Assembly: GCA_004555535.1 (NCBI GenBank)
Contig: SFHU01000026.1
Coordinates: 1 to 28,546, forward strand
Length of the DNA: 28,546 bases
Source of the DNA: Clostridiales bacterium
GTDB lineage: Bacteria > Bacillota > Clostridia > Christensenellales > Aristaeellaceae
Reading direction: 5' to 3'
In this document: positions 1 to 7,769 of the stretch, piece after piece
How positions within the stretch are numbered: position 1 is the stretch's first letter
Layout of the letters: each line of letters opens with the position of its first letter
The notes under the pieces: model-generated
Databases searched by the model: none
The model's input: the letters and a program-made list of their open reading frames with translations, nothing else
What the model was told of the DNA's origin: nothing
Made by a program: the position numbers and the translations under genes

Positions 1-153
1 ACTGCCTTTAGGAAATGGCTTCGCCACCGGGGAAACGTTGGGCTGCCGCCCAAACCTGCCTGAGGGATTTCATCCCTCAGACTCCCTTCTTCGCTTCGCG
101 CTTATAACTCGTTTTTATCTAAGAATAGTATCATATCAGAACAATTCAGCCTC
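1..153. repeat. palindromic extragenic region downstream of the phosphohexomutase gene
   Basis: No gene is visible here. The stretch holds closely spaced inverted repeats: TTGGGC-TGCC-GCCCAA at 38-53 and CTGAGGGAT-TTC-ATCCCTCAG at 60-80. It lies beyond the 3' end of the phosphohexomutase gene on the minus strand. Neither hairpin has a clear T-tract on that strand, so it looks more like a dispersed palindromic repeat than a simple terminator, although it could still stop transcription. Confidence 0.4.
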
Positions 154-1878
154 TTAGGCCATCAGCGCCTTGCAGGCCTCGACGAGCTCGGCGTTCTCGC
201 GGACGGAATCCGCCTGCTCCTTCGCGTTCGTGTTGACGTAGAGCTTGATCTTCGGCTCAGTTCCGCTCGGGCGGATGCAGACCCAGGCGCCGCCCTCCAG
301 CTCAAAGTAGAGCACGTCGCTCTTGGGCAGGCCCGCGGGCTCGATCTTGCCCTCGCAGTCGGTGCGCGTGCCGGCGAGATAATCGCGCACGGCCAGCACC
401 TTCTTGCCGGCGAGCGTCTTGGGCGCGTCGGCACGCAGGTTCTTCATGATGCTCTGCATCTTCGCGACGCCGTCCTTGCCCGGCAGCGTGACGGAGACAA
501 CCTTCTCGACATAATAGCCGTAGGTCTTGTAGATCTCCTGGAGCACATCGTAGAGCGTCTTGCCCTGCGTCTTGGCCCAGGCCGCCGCCTCGGCAATCAG
601 CAGGGAGGCGTTGACGCCGTCCTTGTCGCGCACGAAGGTGGAGGACAGGAAGCCGTAGCTCTCCTCAAAGCCGAAGACGAAGGTGTGGTCGCCCTTGTCC
701 TGGAACTGCTGAATCTTCTCGGCGATCCACTTGAAGCCGGTCAGCGTGTCTAAGCAGACCAGGCCGAAGCTCTCGGCGATCTTGCGGGCCAGCTCCGTGG
801 AGACGACGGACTTGACGACCGCGCCGTCCGCCGGGATCGTCCCCAGCGCCTGACGGCTCTTGAGGATGTAGTACAGCAGCGTGCAGCCGATCTGGTTGCC
901 GGTCATCAGGTAATACTTGCCCTCGTTGTCCTTGACGGCGATGCCCACGCGGTCGCAGTCCGGATCGGTGCCGAAGATGCAGTCCGCGCCGACCTCGTCC
1001 GCCAGCTTCATCGCCATCGCGAAGGCGGCCGGATCCTCGGGGTTGGGCACCTTGATGGTGGAGAAGTTCGGATCGGGCAGCTCCTGCTCCTTGACGATGT
1101 AGACGTTCTCGATGCCGATCTCCTTGAGAATGCGGCGGACAGGCTTGTTGCCGGAGCCGTGCAGCGGCGTGTAGACGATCTTGAGCTCCTTGCCGGCGGT
1201 CTTCATCAGCTCCGGCTGGACGGACAGCGTCTTGACGTCAGCGATGTAGTCGTCGTCGATCTCCTTCTTGCCGATGATGCGCAGCAGGCCGGCGGCCTTC
1301 GCGGCCTCCTCGTCCATCTCCACCGCGTCCTGATAGCGGTTCTTGCGGATGAGCGCGAGCACCTGGTCGGCGTACTCCGGCGGCATCTGCGCGCCGTCCT
1401 CCCAGTAGACCTTGTAGCCGTTGTACTGCGGCGGGTTGTGGCTGGCGGTGATGACGATGCCGGCAATCGCATGCAGATGGCGCACGGCGTAGGAGAGCAC
1501 CGGCACCGGGCGCAGCTCGTCGAACAGATCGACATGGATGCCCTCGTGGCACAGCACGAGCGCGGCAGCCTTCGCGAATTCCGGGCTCATCCGGCGGGAG
1601 TCATACGCGATGACGACGCCGCGGGTCTTGTACTCGGGATTCTGGCTGTTGATATAATCCGCAAAACCCTTCGTCGCGCGGCGGACGTTGTACAGATTCA
1701 TTCTGTTCGTGCCCGCGCCAAGCACGCCGCGCATGCCCGCCGTGCCGAAGGACAGCTCGGTATAGAAGCGATCCTCGATTTCCTTTTCATTGCCCTCGAG
1801 CGCCTTGAGCTCCTCGACTGTCGCCTTGTCGTCCGCAAAATCGCGCAGCCAGGTCTCGTATTGTTCACGATACGTCAT
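154..1878 (-). CDS. phosphoglucomutase/phosphomannomutase (alpha-D-phosphohexomutase family)
   Basis: This cytosolic enzyme interconverts hexose 1- and 6-phosphates, linking glycolysis to cell-wall and polysaccharide precursor synthesis. Numbered from the start chosen here, the 574-residue protein shows the phosphoserine loop TASHNP (144-149, Ser146), the Mg-binding loop DPDCDR (305-310), the sugar-specificity loop GFEESYG (403-409) and the C-terminal phosphate-binding motif RPSGTEPK. The length is normal for PgcA/PGM2-type phosphopentomutase-phosphoglucomutases. I chose the ATG at 1878 because GGAGG lies 8 bases before it. An in-frame ATG at 1908 would add 10 residues but has no good ribosome site. 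A TTTCAA-N17-TATAAT promoter lies upstream. It is transcribed divergently from pepF. The family call is firm; phosphoglucomutase, phosphomannomutase and phosphopentomutase activity cannot be told apart. Confidence 0.95.
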   Translation of the reverse strand: MTYREQYETWLRDFADDKATVEELKALEGNEKEIEDRFYTELSFGTAGMRGVLGAGTNRMNLYNVRRATKGFADYINSQNPEYKTRGVVIAYDSRRMSPEFAKAAALVLCHEGIHVDLFDELRPVPVLSYAVRHLHAIAGIVITASHNPPQYNGYKVYWEDGAQMPPEYADQVLALIRKNRYQDAVEMDEEAAKAAGLLRIIGKKEIDDDYIADVKTLSVQPELMKTAGKELKIVYTPLHGSGNKPVRRILKEIGIENVYIVKEQELPDPNFSTIKVPNPEDPAAFAMAMKLADEVGADCIFGTDPDCDRVGIAVKDNEGKYYLMTGNQIGCTLLYYILKSRQALGTIPADGAVVKSVVSTELARKIAESFGLVCLDTLTGFKWIAEKIQQFQDKGDHTFVFGFEESYGFLSSTFVRDKDGVNASLLIAEAAAWAKTQGKTLYDVLQEIYKTYGYYVEKVVSVTLPGKDGVAKMQSIMKNLRADAPKTLAGKKVLAVRDYLAGTRTDCEGKIEPAGLPKSDVLYFELEGGAWVCIRPSGTEPKIKLYVNTNAKEQADSVRENAELVEACKALMA

Positions 1879-1927
1879 GTCCATATCCTCCGTGTCAATG
1901 ATTTGCATGGGGAAATACCTACCATCA

Positions 1928-1956
1928 ATTATAATGCAAATCGCCCTGTTTTGAAA
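1928..1956 (-). promoter_or_regulatory. sigma-A type promoter of the phosphohexomutase gene
   Basis: On the minus strand TTTCAA (-35, at 1951-1956) and a perfect TATAAT (-10, at 1928-1933) are separated by 17 bases. Transcription would start near 1921, giving a leader of about 43 bases before the ATG at 1878. Confidence 0.7.
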
Positions 1957-1997
1957 GAGGAATTTGGCTGTTTCTTCTTTTTTTGTTCTCCATTCCC

Positions 1998-2026
1998 TTG
2001 TCTGCGCCGCCGCATTTGGCTATAAT
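1998..2026 (+). promoter_or_regulatory. sigma-A type promoter of pepF
   Basis: TTGTCT (1998-2003), a 17-base spacer and TATAAT (2021-2026) form a near-consensus promoter. Transcription would start near 2033, so the in-frame ATG at 2035 would be almost leaderless. This supports the ATG at 2080 as the true start. Confidence 0.75.
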
Positions 2027-2079
2027 GGGAAGCGATGAAAACGACACAGCCCCTGGCTGCATTTCAAGGAGGATATGCA

Positions 2080-3831
2080 ATGAAAACCAACTGGGATCTT
2101 TCCGTCTTCTACGGCGGCTTTGACGACCCTGCCTTTGCCGCCGATCTCGCCTCGCTGCCCGAGCGCACGAAGGCCCTTGCCGACGCCATTGCCGCGCCGG
2201 CGCAGGATCAGGCGGAAAAGCTGCGCGTCCTGATCGCGCAGCTTGAGCAGCTCTACACGACCGTGGAGCATGTAGGCCTGATGATCAACCTGACGCTCTC
2301 CTGCGACGCGGAGAACGAGGCCGCCAACGCCGCGATGACCCCGCTGATGCGCGCGGGCGTCGCCATCGAGCAGATGAACAACGCCTTCTGCCGCTATGTC
2401 GCCTCAGTTGGGAAGCTGGACGCGCTCATCGAGAGCGACCCCGTGCTTCAGGCGAATGCCTTCTTCCTGCGCAGAAGCGCGCAGACCGCCGCGCACATGC
2501 TGCCCGAGGCCATCGAGGGACCCGTGCTGCAGATGCAGCTCTCTGGCGGCGAGGCCTTCTCCCAGCTTCGCGACAAGCTCGACGCGACGCTGCTGGTCGA
2601 CTACCGCGGCGAGCAGCTTCCGCTCTCCGCCGTGCGCGCGCTCGCCTATGACGCAGATGCCGATGTCCGCCGCGACGCCTATGAGGCGGAGATCGCCTCC
2701 TACGCCAAGCTCGAACTGCCGATGAGCTACTGCCTCAACTCCATCAAGGCTGAGGCCCGCACAATGGCCTCGCTCAAGGGCTTTGACAGTGTGCTCGCGA
2801 TGACGCTCAGCCATTCCAACATGAGCCGGGCGACGCTCGACGCGATGTGGATGGCCATCCGCGAGGCGCTGCCGCAGCTGCGCGAATACCTCAAGGCGAA
2901 GGGCCGTCTGCTCGGCCACGACAACGGCCTGCCGTTCTACGACCTCTTCGCGCCCCTGGGCGCAAGCAGCCGCACCTACACGGTCGAGGAGGCGCGCGCG
3001 CTGCTGCTCGATCTGTTCGGCGCGTTCTGCCCGCAGATGGGCGATATGATGCGCCAGGCCTTTGACGAGGGCTGGATCGACATGTATCCGCACGCCGGCA
3101 AGAGCGGCGGCGCCTTCTGCGCGGGCTGCTACGACAAGGATATCTCCCGCGTGATGACCAACTTCACCGGCAGCCTCTCCGACGTCAGCACGCTCGCCCA
3201 CGAGCTGGGCCATGCCTTCAACAACCGCATGCTCACCCGCGTGCCGTATCTGATGACCGATACGCCGATGCCGCTGGCCGAGACGGCCTCCACCTTCAAC
3301 GAGACGCTGCTCTCCGCCGCCATGCGCAAAACCGCGACGCCCGAGGAGGAGCTGATGCTGCTGGATGCCAGCCTGATGGAAAGCACGCAGACGCTGGTGG
3401 ACATCTATTCCCGCTTCCTGTTTGAGCAGAAGGTCGTGGACGCGCAGGCCGATCACGCCCTGAGCGTGCGCGAGCTCAAGGAGACAATGCTCTGGGCGCA
3501 GGATCAGTCCTACGGCGACGGTCTCGATCCCGACGTCCGCCATCCGTACATGTGGGCCTGCAAGAGCCATTACTACTCCACCGGCATGCACTTCTACAAC
3601 TTCCCCTACGCGTTTGGCTGCCTCTTTGGCCGCGGCCTCTACGCCCGCTATCAGCAGGAGGGCGAGGCGTTCGTGCCGGTCTACTGCGACCTGCTCTCCC
3701 GCTTTGGCAGCGACACGATCGAGAACGTCACCGCAAGCGTCGGCATCGACGTCACGACGCCGGAATTCTGGCGCAGCGCCGTCGAAAGCATCCTCAAGGA
3801 GGTTCGCCGCTTCGTCGAGCTGGCGCTCTGA
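2080..3831 (+). CDS. pepF: oligoendopeptidase F family zinc metallopeptidase (M3B)
   Basis: This is a cytosolic metallopeptidase that cuts short peptides. The 583-residue protein carries the zinc motif HELGH at residues 374-378 (within LAHELGHAFNN), and a further glutamate in ETASTFNE (Glu401) is placed to be the third zinc ligand, as in family M3. The C-terminal half has the FLFEQ and YSTGMHFYNFPYAFG stretches typical of PepF. Length is as expected for the family. The ATG at 2080 is chosen because AAGGAGG lies at 2066-2072 with ideal spacing; an upstream ATG at 2035 lacks a ribosome site. It stands alone between its own promoter and a terminator at 3859-3887. Confidence 0.95.
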   Translation: MKTNWDLSVFYGGFDDPAFAADLASLPERTKALADAIAAPAQDQAEKLRVLIAQLEQLYTTVEHVGLMINLTLSCDAENEAANAAMTPLMRAGVAIEQMNNAFCRYVASVGKLDALIESDPVLQANAFFLRRSAQTAAHMLPEAIEGPVLQMQLSGGEAFSQLRDKLDATLLVDYRGEQLPLSAVRALAYDADADVRRDAYEAEIASYAKLELPMSYCLNSIKAEARTMASLKGFDSVLAMTLSHSNMSRATLDAMWMAIREALPQLREYLKAKGRLLGHDNGLPFYDLFAPLGASSRTYTVEEARALLLDLFGAFCPQMGDMMRQAFDEGWIDMYPHAGKSGGAFCAGCYDKDISRVMTNFTGSLSDVSTLAHELGHAFNNRMLTRVPYLMTDTPMPLAETASTFNETLLSAAMRKTATPEEELMLLDASLMESTQTLVDIYSRFLFEQKVVDAQADHALSVRELKETMLWAQDQSYGDGLDPDVRHPYMWACKSHYYSTGMHFYNFPYAFGCLFGRGLYARYQQEGEAFVPVYCDLLSRFGSDTIENVTASVGIDVTTPEFWRSAVESILKEVRRFVELAL

Positions 3832-3858
3832 TGCCGCGAACGCTTTGATTCCACAGGC

Positions 3859-3887
3859 GCACCGCAATTTCGCGGTGCCCTTTTTTT
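3859..3887 (+). terminator. intrinsic terminator after pepF
   Basis: GCACCGC (3859-3865) pairs perfectly with GCGGTGC (3872-3878) around a 6-base loop. It is followed by CC and seven T residues. Confidence 0.9.
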
Positions 3888-3917
3888 GCGAACCCCTCCG
3901 TCTGTTGCAGATGTTGC

Positions 3918-3946
3918 TTGTTCGCGCGGCCGTATCCCTGTATAAT
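3918..3946 (+). promoter_or_regulatory. sigma-A type promoter of the MATE gene
   Basis: TTGTTC (3918-3923), 17 bases, then TATAAT (3941-3946). It sits just downstream of the pepF terminator and would give a leader of about 27 bases before the ATG at 3980. Confidence 0.75.
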
Positions 3947-3979
3947 ACGATTGAGATCATATTAAAGAAGGCATTCTCC

Positions 3980-5389
3980 ATGCAGCCATCTGTCCGTGAT
4001 TCCCTCCCGCGGGGCGAGCATTTCTTTTCCCGCGAGCCCGCGTTTTACAAAAGCTTTTTCCGCCTCTTTCTGCTGCTGACGCTTCAAAATATCGTCACCT
4101 ACAGCGTCAACGTCGCCGACAACGTGATGCTGGGCAGCTTCAGCCAGACGGCGCTCTCCGGCGCGGCGGCGGTCAACCAGATTCAATACGTCCTCCAGCA
4201 GCTGATCAACATGGGCCTGTGCGAGGGTCTGATCATGCTCGCCAGCCAGTATTGGGGGCGAAACGACACCGACGCCATCCAGCGCCTGACCGGCATCGCG
4301 CTGTGCCTGGGCTGGGCCGTCGGCCTGCTGCTGACGCTGGCGGCGTTCCTCTGCCCCCGCGCGCTCGTCGGCCTCTTCACCAATGACGCCGACATTCTCG
4401 CGGAGGGCGTCGCATATCTTTCCATCCTGCGCCTGAGCTATCTCGTCTTCATCACGACGCTGATCCTGCTCGCCGCGCTGCGCAGCATGCAGATCGTCTC
4501 CATCGCCTTCCGCCTCTCGGTCATGACGCTGCTGGTCAACGCCGGCATCAACTTCGTGCTGATCTTCGGCCGATTCGGCTTTCCCTGCCTGGGCGTGCGC
4601 GGCGCGGCCATCGGCACGCTGATCGCCCGGTGTCTCGAGCTGCTCGTCCTGCTGCTCTACATCCGCAAGGGACGCCTGCCCGTGCGCTTTGCAGCGTCCA
4701 GGCTGCTGCGCTTCCCGCGATCGCTTGTGGGCGATTTCCTGCGCGTGAGCCTCCCCTGCTGCGTCTCCTCGCTGCTCTTTTCCAGCGCGGTCGCGATGCA
4801 GACCGCCATCCTCGGCCACCTATCCTCCAATGCCCTCGCCGCCAACAGCGCCGCCGGCACGCTCTTCCAGTATTGCAAGATGATCCCCATCAGCGCCAGC
4901 GCCGCCGCGGGCGTGTTCATCGGCCGGGTCGTCGGCTCGGGCGAGCTGTCCGGCCTGCGCGGCTATGTGCGCACGCTACAGGTGCTGTTCCTTTGCATCG
5001 GCCTGCTCGTCAGCGGTCTGCTGCTGGCCATCAGCCGCCCGCTGCTCTCGCTCTATGCGCTGACCCCGCAGGCGCTTGCCTACGCCCGGCAGATCATCCT
5101 GGTCTTCTGCATCACCTCCATTGGCACCGCCTACGAGATGCCGTGCATGTGCGGCATCTGCCGGGGCGGCGGCGACTCCCGCTTCGTGATGTTCATGGAC
5201 ATCTTCTTCAGCTGGTGCGTCGTCGTTCCGCTGAGCGTGTGCGCCGCGTTCGTGCTGCGGCTTGACATCGCGGCCGTCGTCTTCTTCATGAACTGCGACC
5301 AGATCCTCAAGTGCATCCCGGTGTTCATCAAGACCAACCGCTATACCTTCATCAAAAAGCTCGCCCGGACGGGCGCGGAAAAGAGGTGA
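3980..5389 (+). CDS. MATE family efflux transporter
   Basis: This is an inner-membrane multidrug/toxin extrusion-type antiporter, which would export organic cations or other small compounds using a Na+ or H+ gradient. The 469-residue protein has about 12 hydrophobic segments and the family hallmarks: NVADNVMLGSFSQTALSGAA near the N-terminus, the repeated pattern of two six-helix halves, and a second-half SSNALAANSAAGTLFQY segment. The ATG at 3980 is used because AAAGAAGG precedes it and the promoter lies immediately upstream; the frame is open further upstream but overlaps pepF. Its stop is 5 bases before the next ATG, so the cysteine-rich gene is co-transcribed. Substrate is unknown. Confidence 0.92.
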   Translation: MQPSVRDSLPRGEHFFSREPAFYKSFFRLFLLLTLQNIVTYSVNVADNVMLGSFSQTALSGAAAVNQIQYVLQQLINMGLCEGLIMLASQYWGRNDTDAIQRLTGIALCLGWAVGLLLTLAAFLCPRALVGLFTNDADILAEGVAYLSILRLSYLVFITTLILLAALRSMQIVSIAFRLSVMTLLVNAGINFVLIFGRFGFPCLGVRGAAIGTLIARCLELLVLLLYIRKGRLPVRFAASRLLRFPRSLVGDFLRVSLPCCVSSLLFSSAVAMQTAILGHLSSNALAANSAAGTLFQYCKMIPISASAAAGVFIGRVVGSGELSGLRGYVRTLQVLFLCIGLLVSGLLLAISRPLLSLYALTPQALAYARQIILVFCITSIGTAYEMPCMCGICRGGGDSRFVMFMDIFFSWCVVVPLSVCAAFVLRLDIAAVVFFMNCDQILKCIPVFIKTNRYTFIKKLARTGAEKR

Positions 5390-5394
5390 ATGAC

Positions 5395-5658
5395 ATGGAC
5401 AACAAGAGACGCAAGCGCTTTCGCATGGACGACGGCCTGGTGATCGAGGAGCATGTGTGCAGCGATTATGTCTGCCGCTTCTGCGGCGCGAAGGCCTCCT
5501 ACTGCAATTACGTCGGCAACATGTGCCTGCAGGCGTTTGTCCCGCACGTCGGCGTCTGCGGCGCATACGTCAACGACGAGCGCTACTCCGGCTATGTGAG
5601 CGAATGCAAAACCTGCCGCTTCCTCGCCGAGGACGGAAGCTGCACGCTGGAGGCCTGA
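5395..5658 (+). CDS. small cysteine-rich protein, function unknown
   Basis: I do not recognise this 87-residue protein. It has a basic N-terminus (MDNKRRKRFR) and nine cysteines, beginning with C-x4-C-x2-C (CSDYVCRFC), then single cysteines in SYC, NMC and GVC, and ending with SECKTC and GSC. That density suggests a zinc or Fe-S binding fold, which is inference only. There is no signal peptide or membrane segment. The ATG at 5395 has AGAGG 8 bases upstream. It starts 5 bases after the MATE gene, so the two are probably translated from one message. Base composition matches the neighbours. Confidence 0.75.
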   Translation: MDNKRRKRFRMDDGLVIEEHVCSDYVCRFCGAKASYCNYVGNMCLQAFVPHVGVCGAYVNDERYSGYVSECKTCRFLAEDGSCTLEA

Positions 5659-5687
5659 GCCTTCGGCCATCCCGGACAATCGATTCT

Positions 5688-5722
5688 CAAGGGCCCTTCC
5701 CACCGCACAGGAAGGGCCCTTG
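5688..5722. terminator. 13-bp perfect hairpin, possible terminator
   Basis: CAAGGGCCCTTCC (5688-5700) is the exact inverted complement of GGAAGGGCCCTTG (5710-5722), with a 9-base loop. There is no T-tract on either side, so it may be a factor-assisted terminator or mRNA 3'-end stabiliser for the MATE and cysteine-rich pair. Confidence 0.6.
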
Positions 5723-5808
5723 TGCATATCCGAAAGACACGCAGCGGCAGACAAAAAGTCGCTCCTGCTTGTGAATTTTCTGCGCAGCGGTTGCATTTGT
5801 TACTGGCG

Positions 5809-5822
5809 CTTTGGCGCCAAAG
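5809..5822. promoter_or_regulatory. 14-bp perfect palindrome in promoter region, candidate operator
   Basis: CTTTGGCGCCAAAG is a perfect palindrome. It ends 4 bases before a TATCAT -10-like element (5827-5832) ahead of the gene starting at 5869. A repressor bound here would cover the promoter spacer. The regulator is unknown. Confidence 0.4.
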
Positions 5823-5868
5823 GCTGTATCATATAGACAATCCCCGAACAAGAAAGGTTATCAATCTG

Positions 5869-6750
5869 ATGAAAAAAGTCGTTGTTGTCGGCTGCAGCAG
5901 CCTGATCGTCTCCGCCGCCGAGCTGCTCAATCCGCTTGAGATGAAGGTCGTCGGCCTGGGCGACACGCGCCCCGAGGCCTGGAACGTCTTCAAGGAGAAC
6001 GGCGATCTCAAGGATACGTTCGACGAGATGCCGGTCATGCCCGTCGACCTGTCCGTCGGCTTTGAGCCGGACGTGATCGTCATCGCCGTGCTGGAGGAGA
6101 GCGCCGCCGAAAGCCTGCGCTACTCGCTCATCCGCGCGGGCTACACGGGCGATATCCTCTTCATGAGCCAGCTGGTGGAGCAGTTCTCCGTGCGCGGCGC
6201 AGCGCTTCGCCACATCGCCCAGCGGCTTAGCAGCCTCGGCGTCCCCGGCGCCGTCGCCGAGCTGGGCTGCTACCGCGGCGACACCTCCTGGCAATTAAGC
6301 GCGCTGATGCCCGAGCGCAGGCTCTACCTGTTTGACACGTTCTCCGGCTTCGATCCGCGCGATCTCGCCGAGGAAGCGAAGATCGAGGGCTCCAGCGCCC
6401 GCCCGGGCCGCTTCGCCGACGCAAAAGCGGACGAGCTGCCGCTGCGCCTGCCCAACGCCGAAAACGCTATCATCAAGAAGGGCTGGTTTCCGCAGACCGC
6501 GCTGGACATTGAGGAGGAGCGCTTCGCCCTGGCGTGGCTTGACGCCAGCCTTTACGCGCCGACGCTCTCCGCGCTCAAATTCTTCTTCCCGCGCATGAGC
6601 CAGGGCGGCACGATCGTGCTCTGCGGCCTGGCGGATCCCAACTATCCCGGCGTGAGCAAGGCCATAGAGGACTTTGAGGCCCAGTATGGCGCGCTGCTCC
6701 TGCTCCCCATGGGCGACCTGAGCGGCACCGCCGTGATCGTCCATCCGTAA
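5869..6750 (+). CDS. TylF/MycF-like methyltransferase paralog with N-terminal Rossmann-like domain, metal site degenerate
   Basis: The 293-residue protein has a roughly 110-residue alpha/beta N-terminal domain followed by a TylF/MycF-type SAM methyltransferase domain, recognised by AVAELGCYRGDTSWQLS and RRLYLFDTFSGFD. It is a paralog of the gene at 18318-19166 in this window, with the same two-domain layout. Relative to that copy, two features expected to matter are changed. The metal-site segment IDVDLYAPT reads LDASLYAPT, and LLHDYNS reads LCGLADP. The N-terminal glycine motif GAGQMG reads GCSSLI. It may therefore be catalytically altered. The ATG at 5869 has AGAAAGG upstream. Substrate is unknown; these domains usually methylate sugar or polyketide hydroxyls. 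Confidence 0.8.
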   Translation: MKKVVVVGCSSLIVSAAELLNPLEMKVVGLGDTRPEAWNVFKENGDLKDTFDEMPVMPVDLSVGFEPDVIVIAVLEESAAESLRYSLIRAGYTGDILFMSQLVEQFSVRGAALRHIAQRLSSLGVPGAVAELGCYRGDTSWQLSALMPERRLYLFDTFSGFDPRDLAEEAKIEGSSARPGRFADAKADELPLRLPNAENAIIKKGWFPQTALDIEEERFALAWLDASLYAPTLSALKFFFPRMSQGGTIVLCGLADPNYPGVSKAIEDFEAQYGALLLLPMGDLSGTAVIVHP

Positions 6751-6907
6751 ATCCGGTGTTTCCGGCCCGCCAGCCGGCGCGCTATGGCCTGTATGCGCGT
6801 CTGCCGTCCGTGCCGCTGCATATCGCGTCTCGCCTGTAAAACCAAGAAAGAACCGGAGCCGGGCCGCAACCCCGGCAAACCGGCATGATTTGAAAGGATT
6901 GAGTCTT

Positions 6908-7375
6908 ATGCTGCACTTCTTCAGGAACCACTTCGGCATGACGGTCAGCATCGTCATCGCGCTGATCCTCTCCATCTGCATGTCCGCCACGGCCATCGTC
7001 TGGGACAAGCTGACCTTCTCCATCGAGCTGCTGCTGCGCAACTGGGGCACGGCTTTCCTCACCATCATGCTCATCTCGCTCCTGCTGCCCGTCAAGATGA
7101 TGGGCGATGCCTTCGCGGGCAAGCTCGGCCTCAAGCATGACACGCTGCCCTTCGGCCTCGTCTCCAACCTCGTGCCGACGCTGTTTTACAACACCGGCGC
7201 GACGCTGATCCTCGTCGGCGTCAACGTCGGCTTCGGCGCGCCGTATTACTGGAACGCCTTCTGGGCGGACTTCTTCGTCATGTTCGTCGTCAGCTATGTG
7301 CTCTCGCTGATCGCGGAGCGCATCGGCATGCTCGTCGCCAAGAAGGCCTGCCAGCCCCTGCAGCCGCACCTGTAA
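6908..7375 (+). CDS. small four-helix membrane protein, possibly DUF2798-like
   Basis: The 155-residue product has four hydrophobic segments arranged as two similar helical pairs: an N-terminal NHFGMTVSIVIALILSICMS unit followed by WGTAFLTIMLISLLLPVKM, then a second pair from LVSNLVPTLFYNTGA to DFFVMFVVSYVLSLIAERI. This internal duplication resembles proteins built of DUF2798 units, but that assignment is from memory and uncertain. No catalytic motif is visible. The ATG at 6908 has AAAGGA about 9 bases upstream; an in-frame TTG at 6890 is less likely. It follows the methyltransferase by 157 bases, in which I see no clear promoter. Confidence 0.7.
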   Translation: MLHFFRNHFGMTVSIVIALILSICMSATAIVWDKLTFSIELLLRNWGTAFLTIMLISLLLPVKMMGDAFAGKLGLKHDTLPFGLVSNLVPTLFYNTGATLILVGVNVGFGAPYYWNAFWADFFVMFVVSYVLSLIAERIGMLVAKKACQPLQPHL

Positions 7376-7409
7376 TTCCGCGGGGAGCGCAGTCGTCCTG
7401 TAGTCCATG

Positions 7410-7476
7410 CAGCACCTCATCGTCCCCGGTTCGTGCTATACTGGGGACAGATGAGGTGCTGTCTTTGTCAGACAGC
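7410..7476 (+). promoter_or_regulatory. two overlapping, mutually exclusive hairpins before the LRR gene
   Basis: CAGCACCTCATC-GTCCCC (7410-7427) pairs with GGGGAC-A-GATGAGGTGCTG (7443-7461), an 18-bp stem with one bulged A. The 3' arm overlaps a second hairpin, GCTGTC (7458-7463) with GACAGC (7471-7476). Both cannot form together. The loop contains TATACT, which could instead be a -10 element, but no good -35 is present. Confidence 0.5.
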
Positions 7477-7508
7477 CTGCGATTGTGACAGGTGATTTGG
7501 GATCAGCC

Positions 7509-7769
7509 ATGAATCAGGAATTCGAATTGACGTGCGAGGACGGTCTGACCGTCCTCAAGGTCTGGTCCGGCCGCGGCGCGCAGGCCGTCGTGCCCGAGGG
7601 CGTCGAGGTCATCGGCGAGGAGGCCTTCGCCGGCCGCCGCGGCCTGCGCACCGTGACGCTGCCCGGACACTCTCCGACGCATCGGCACGCGCGCCTTCCA
7701 GAAATGCACCGCCCTGGCGGAGGTCTCCCTGCCCGATTCCCTGGAGGAGATCGGCACGGAGGCCTTTAA
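7509..7769 (+). pseudogene. 5' part of a BspA-type leucine-rich repeat protein, ending after a frameshift
   Basis: The first 52 codons encode the start of a leucine-rich repeat protein (LRR_5/BspA type: VVPEGVEVIGEEAFAGRRGL, then TVTLP). After codon 52 the frame runs out of repeat sequence and stops at 7769. The repeats continue in the +1 frame from 7666 (DTLRRIGTRAFQKC), so one extra G in the GG at 7665-7666 breaks the gene. Restoring it gives a protein of about 420 residues. The ATG at 7509 is chosen over a GTG at 7485, although neither has a strong ribosome site. It could be a real mutation or a consensus error; the CCCGGAC context is not a known slippery site. Confidence 0.6.

Noticed and set aside
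2404..3981. A 525-codon open frame on the minus strand
   Set aside because: It is antisense to pepF and runs through the pepF terminator and the MATE promoter; no motif is visible.
7660..7670. Programmed ribosomal frameshift in the LRR gene
   Set aside because: The CCCGGAC context is not a known slippery heptamer and no stimulatory structure or internal Shine-Dalgarno is evident; mutation or sequence error is simpler.
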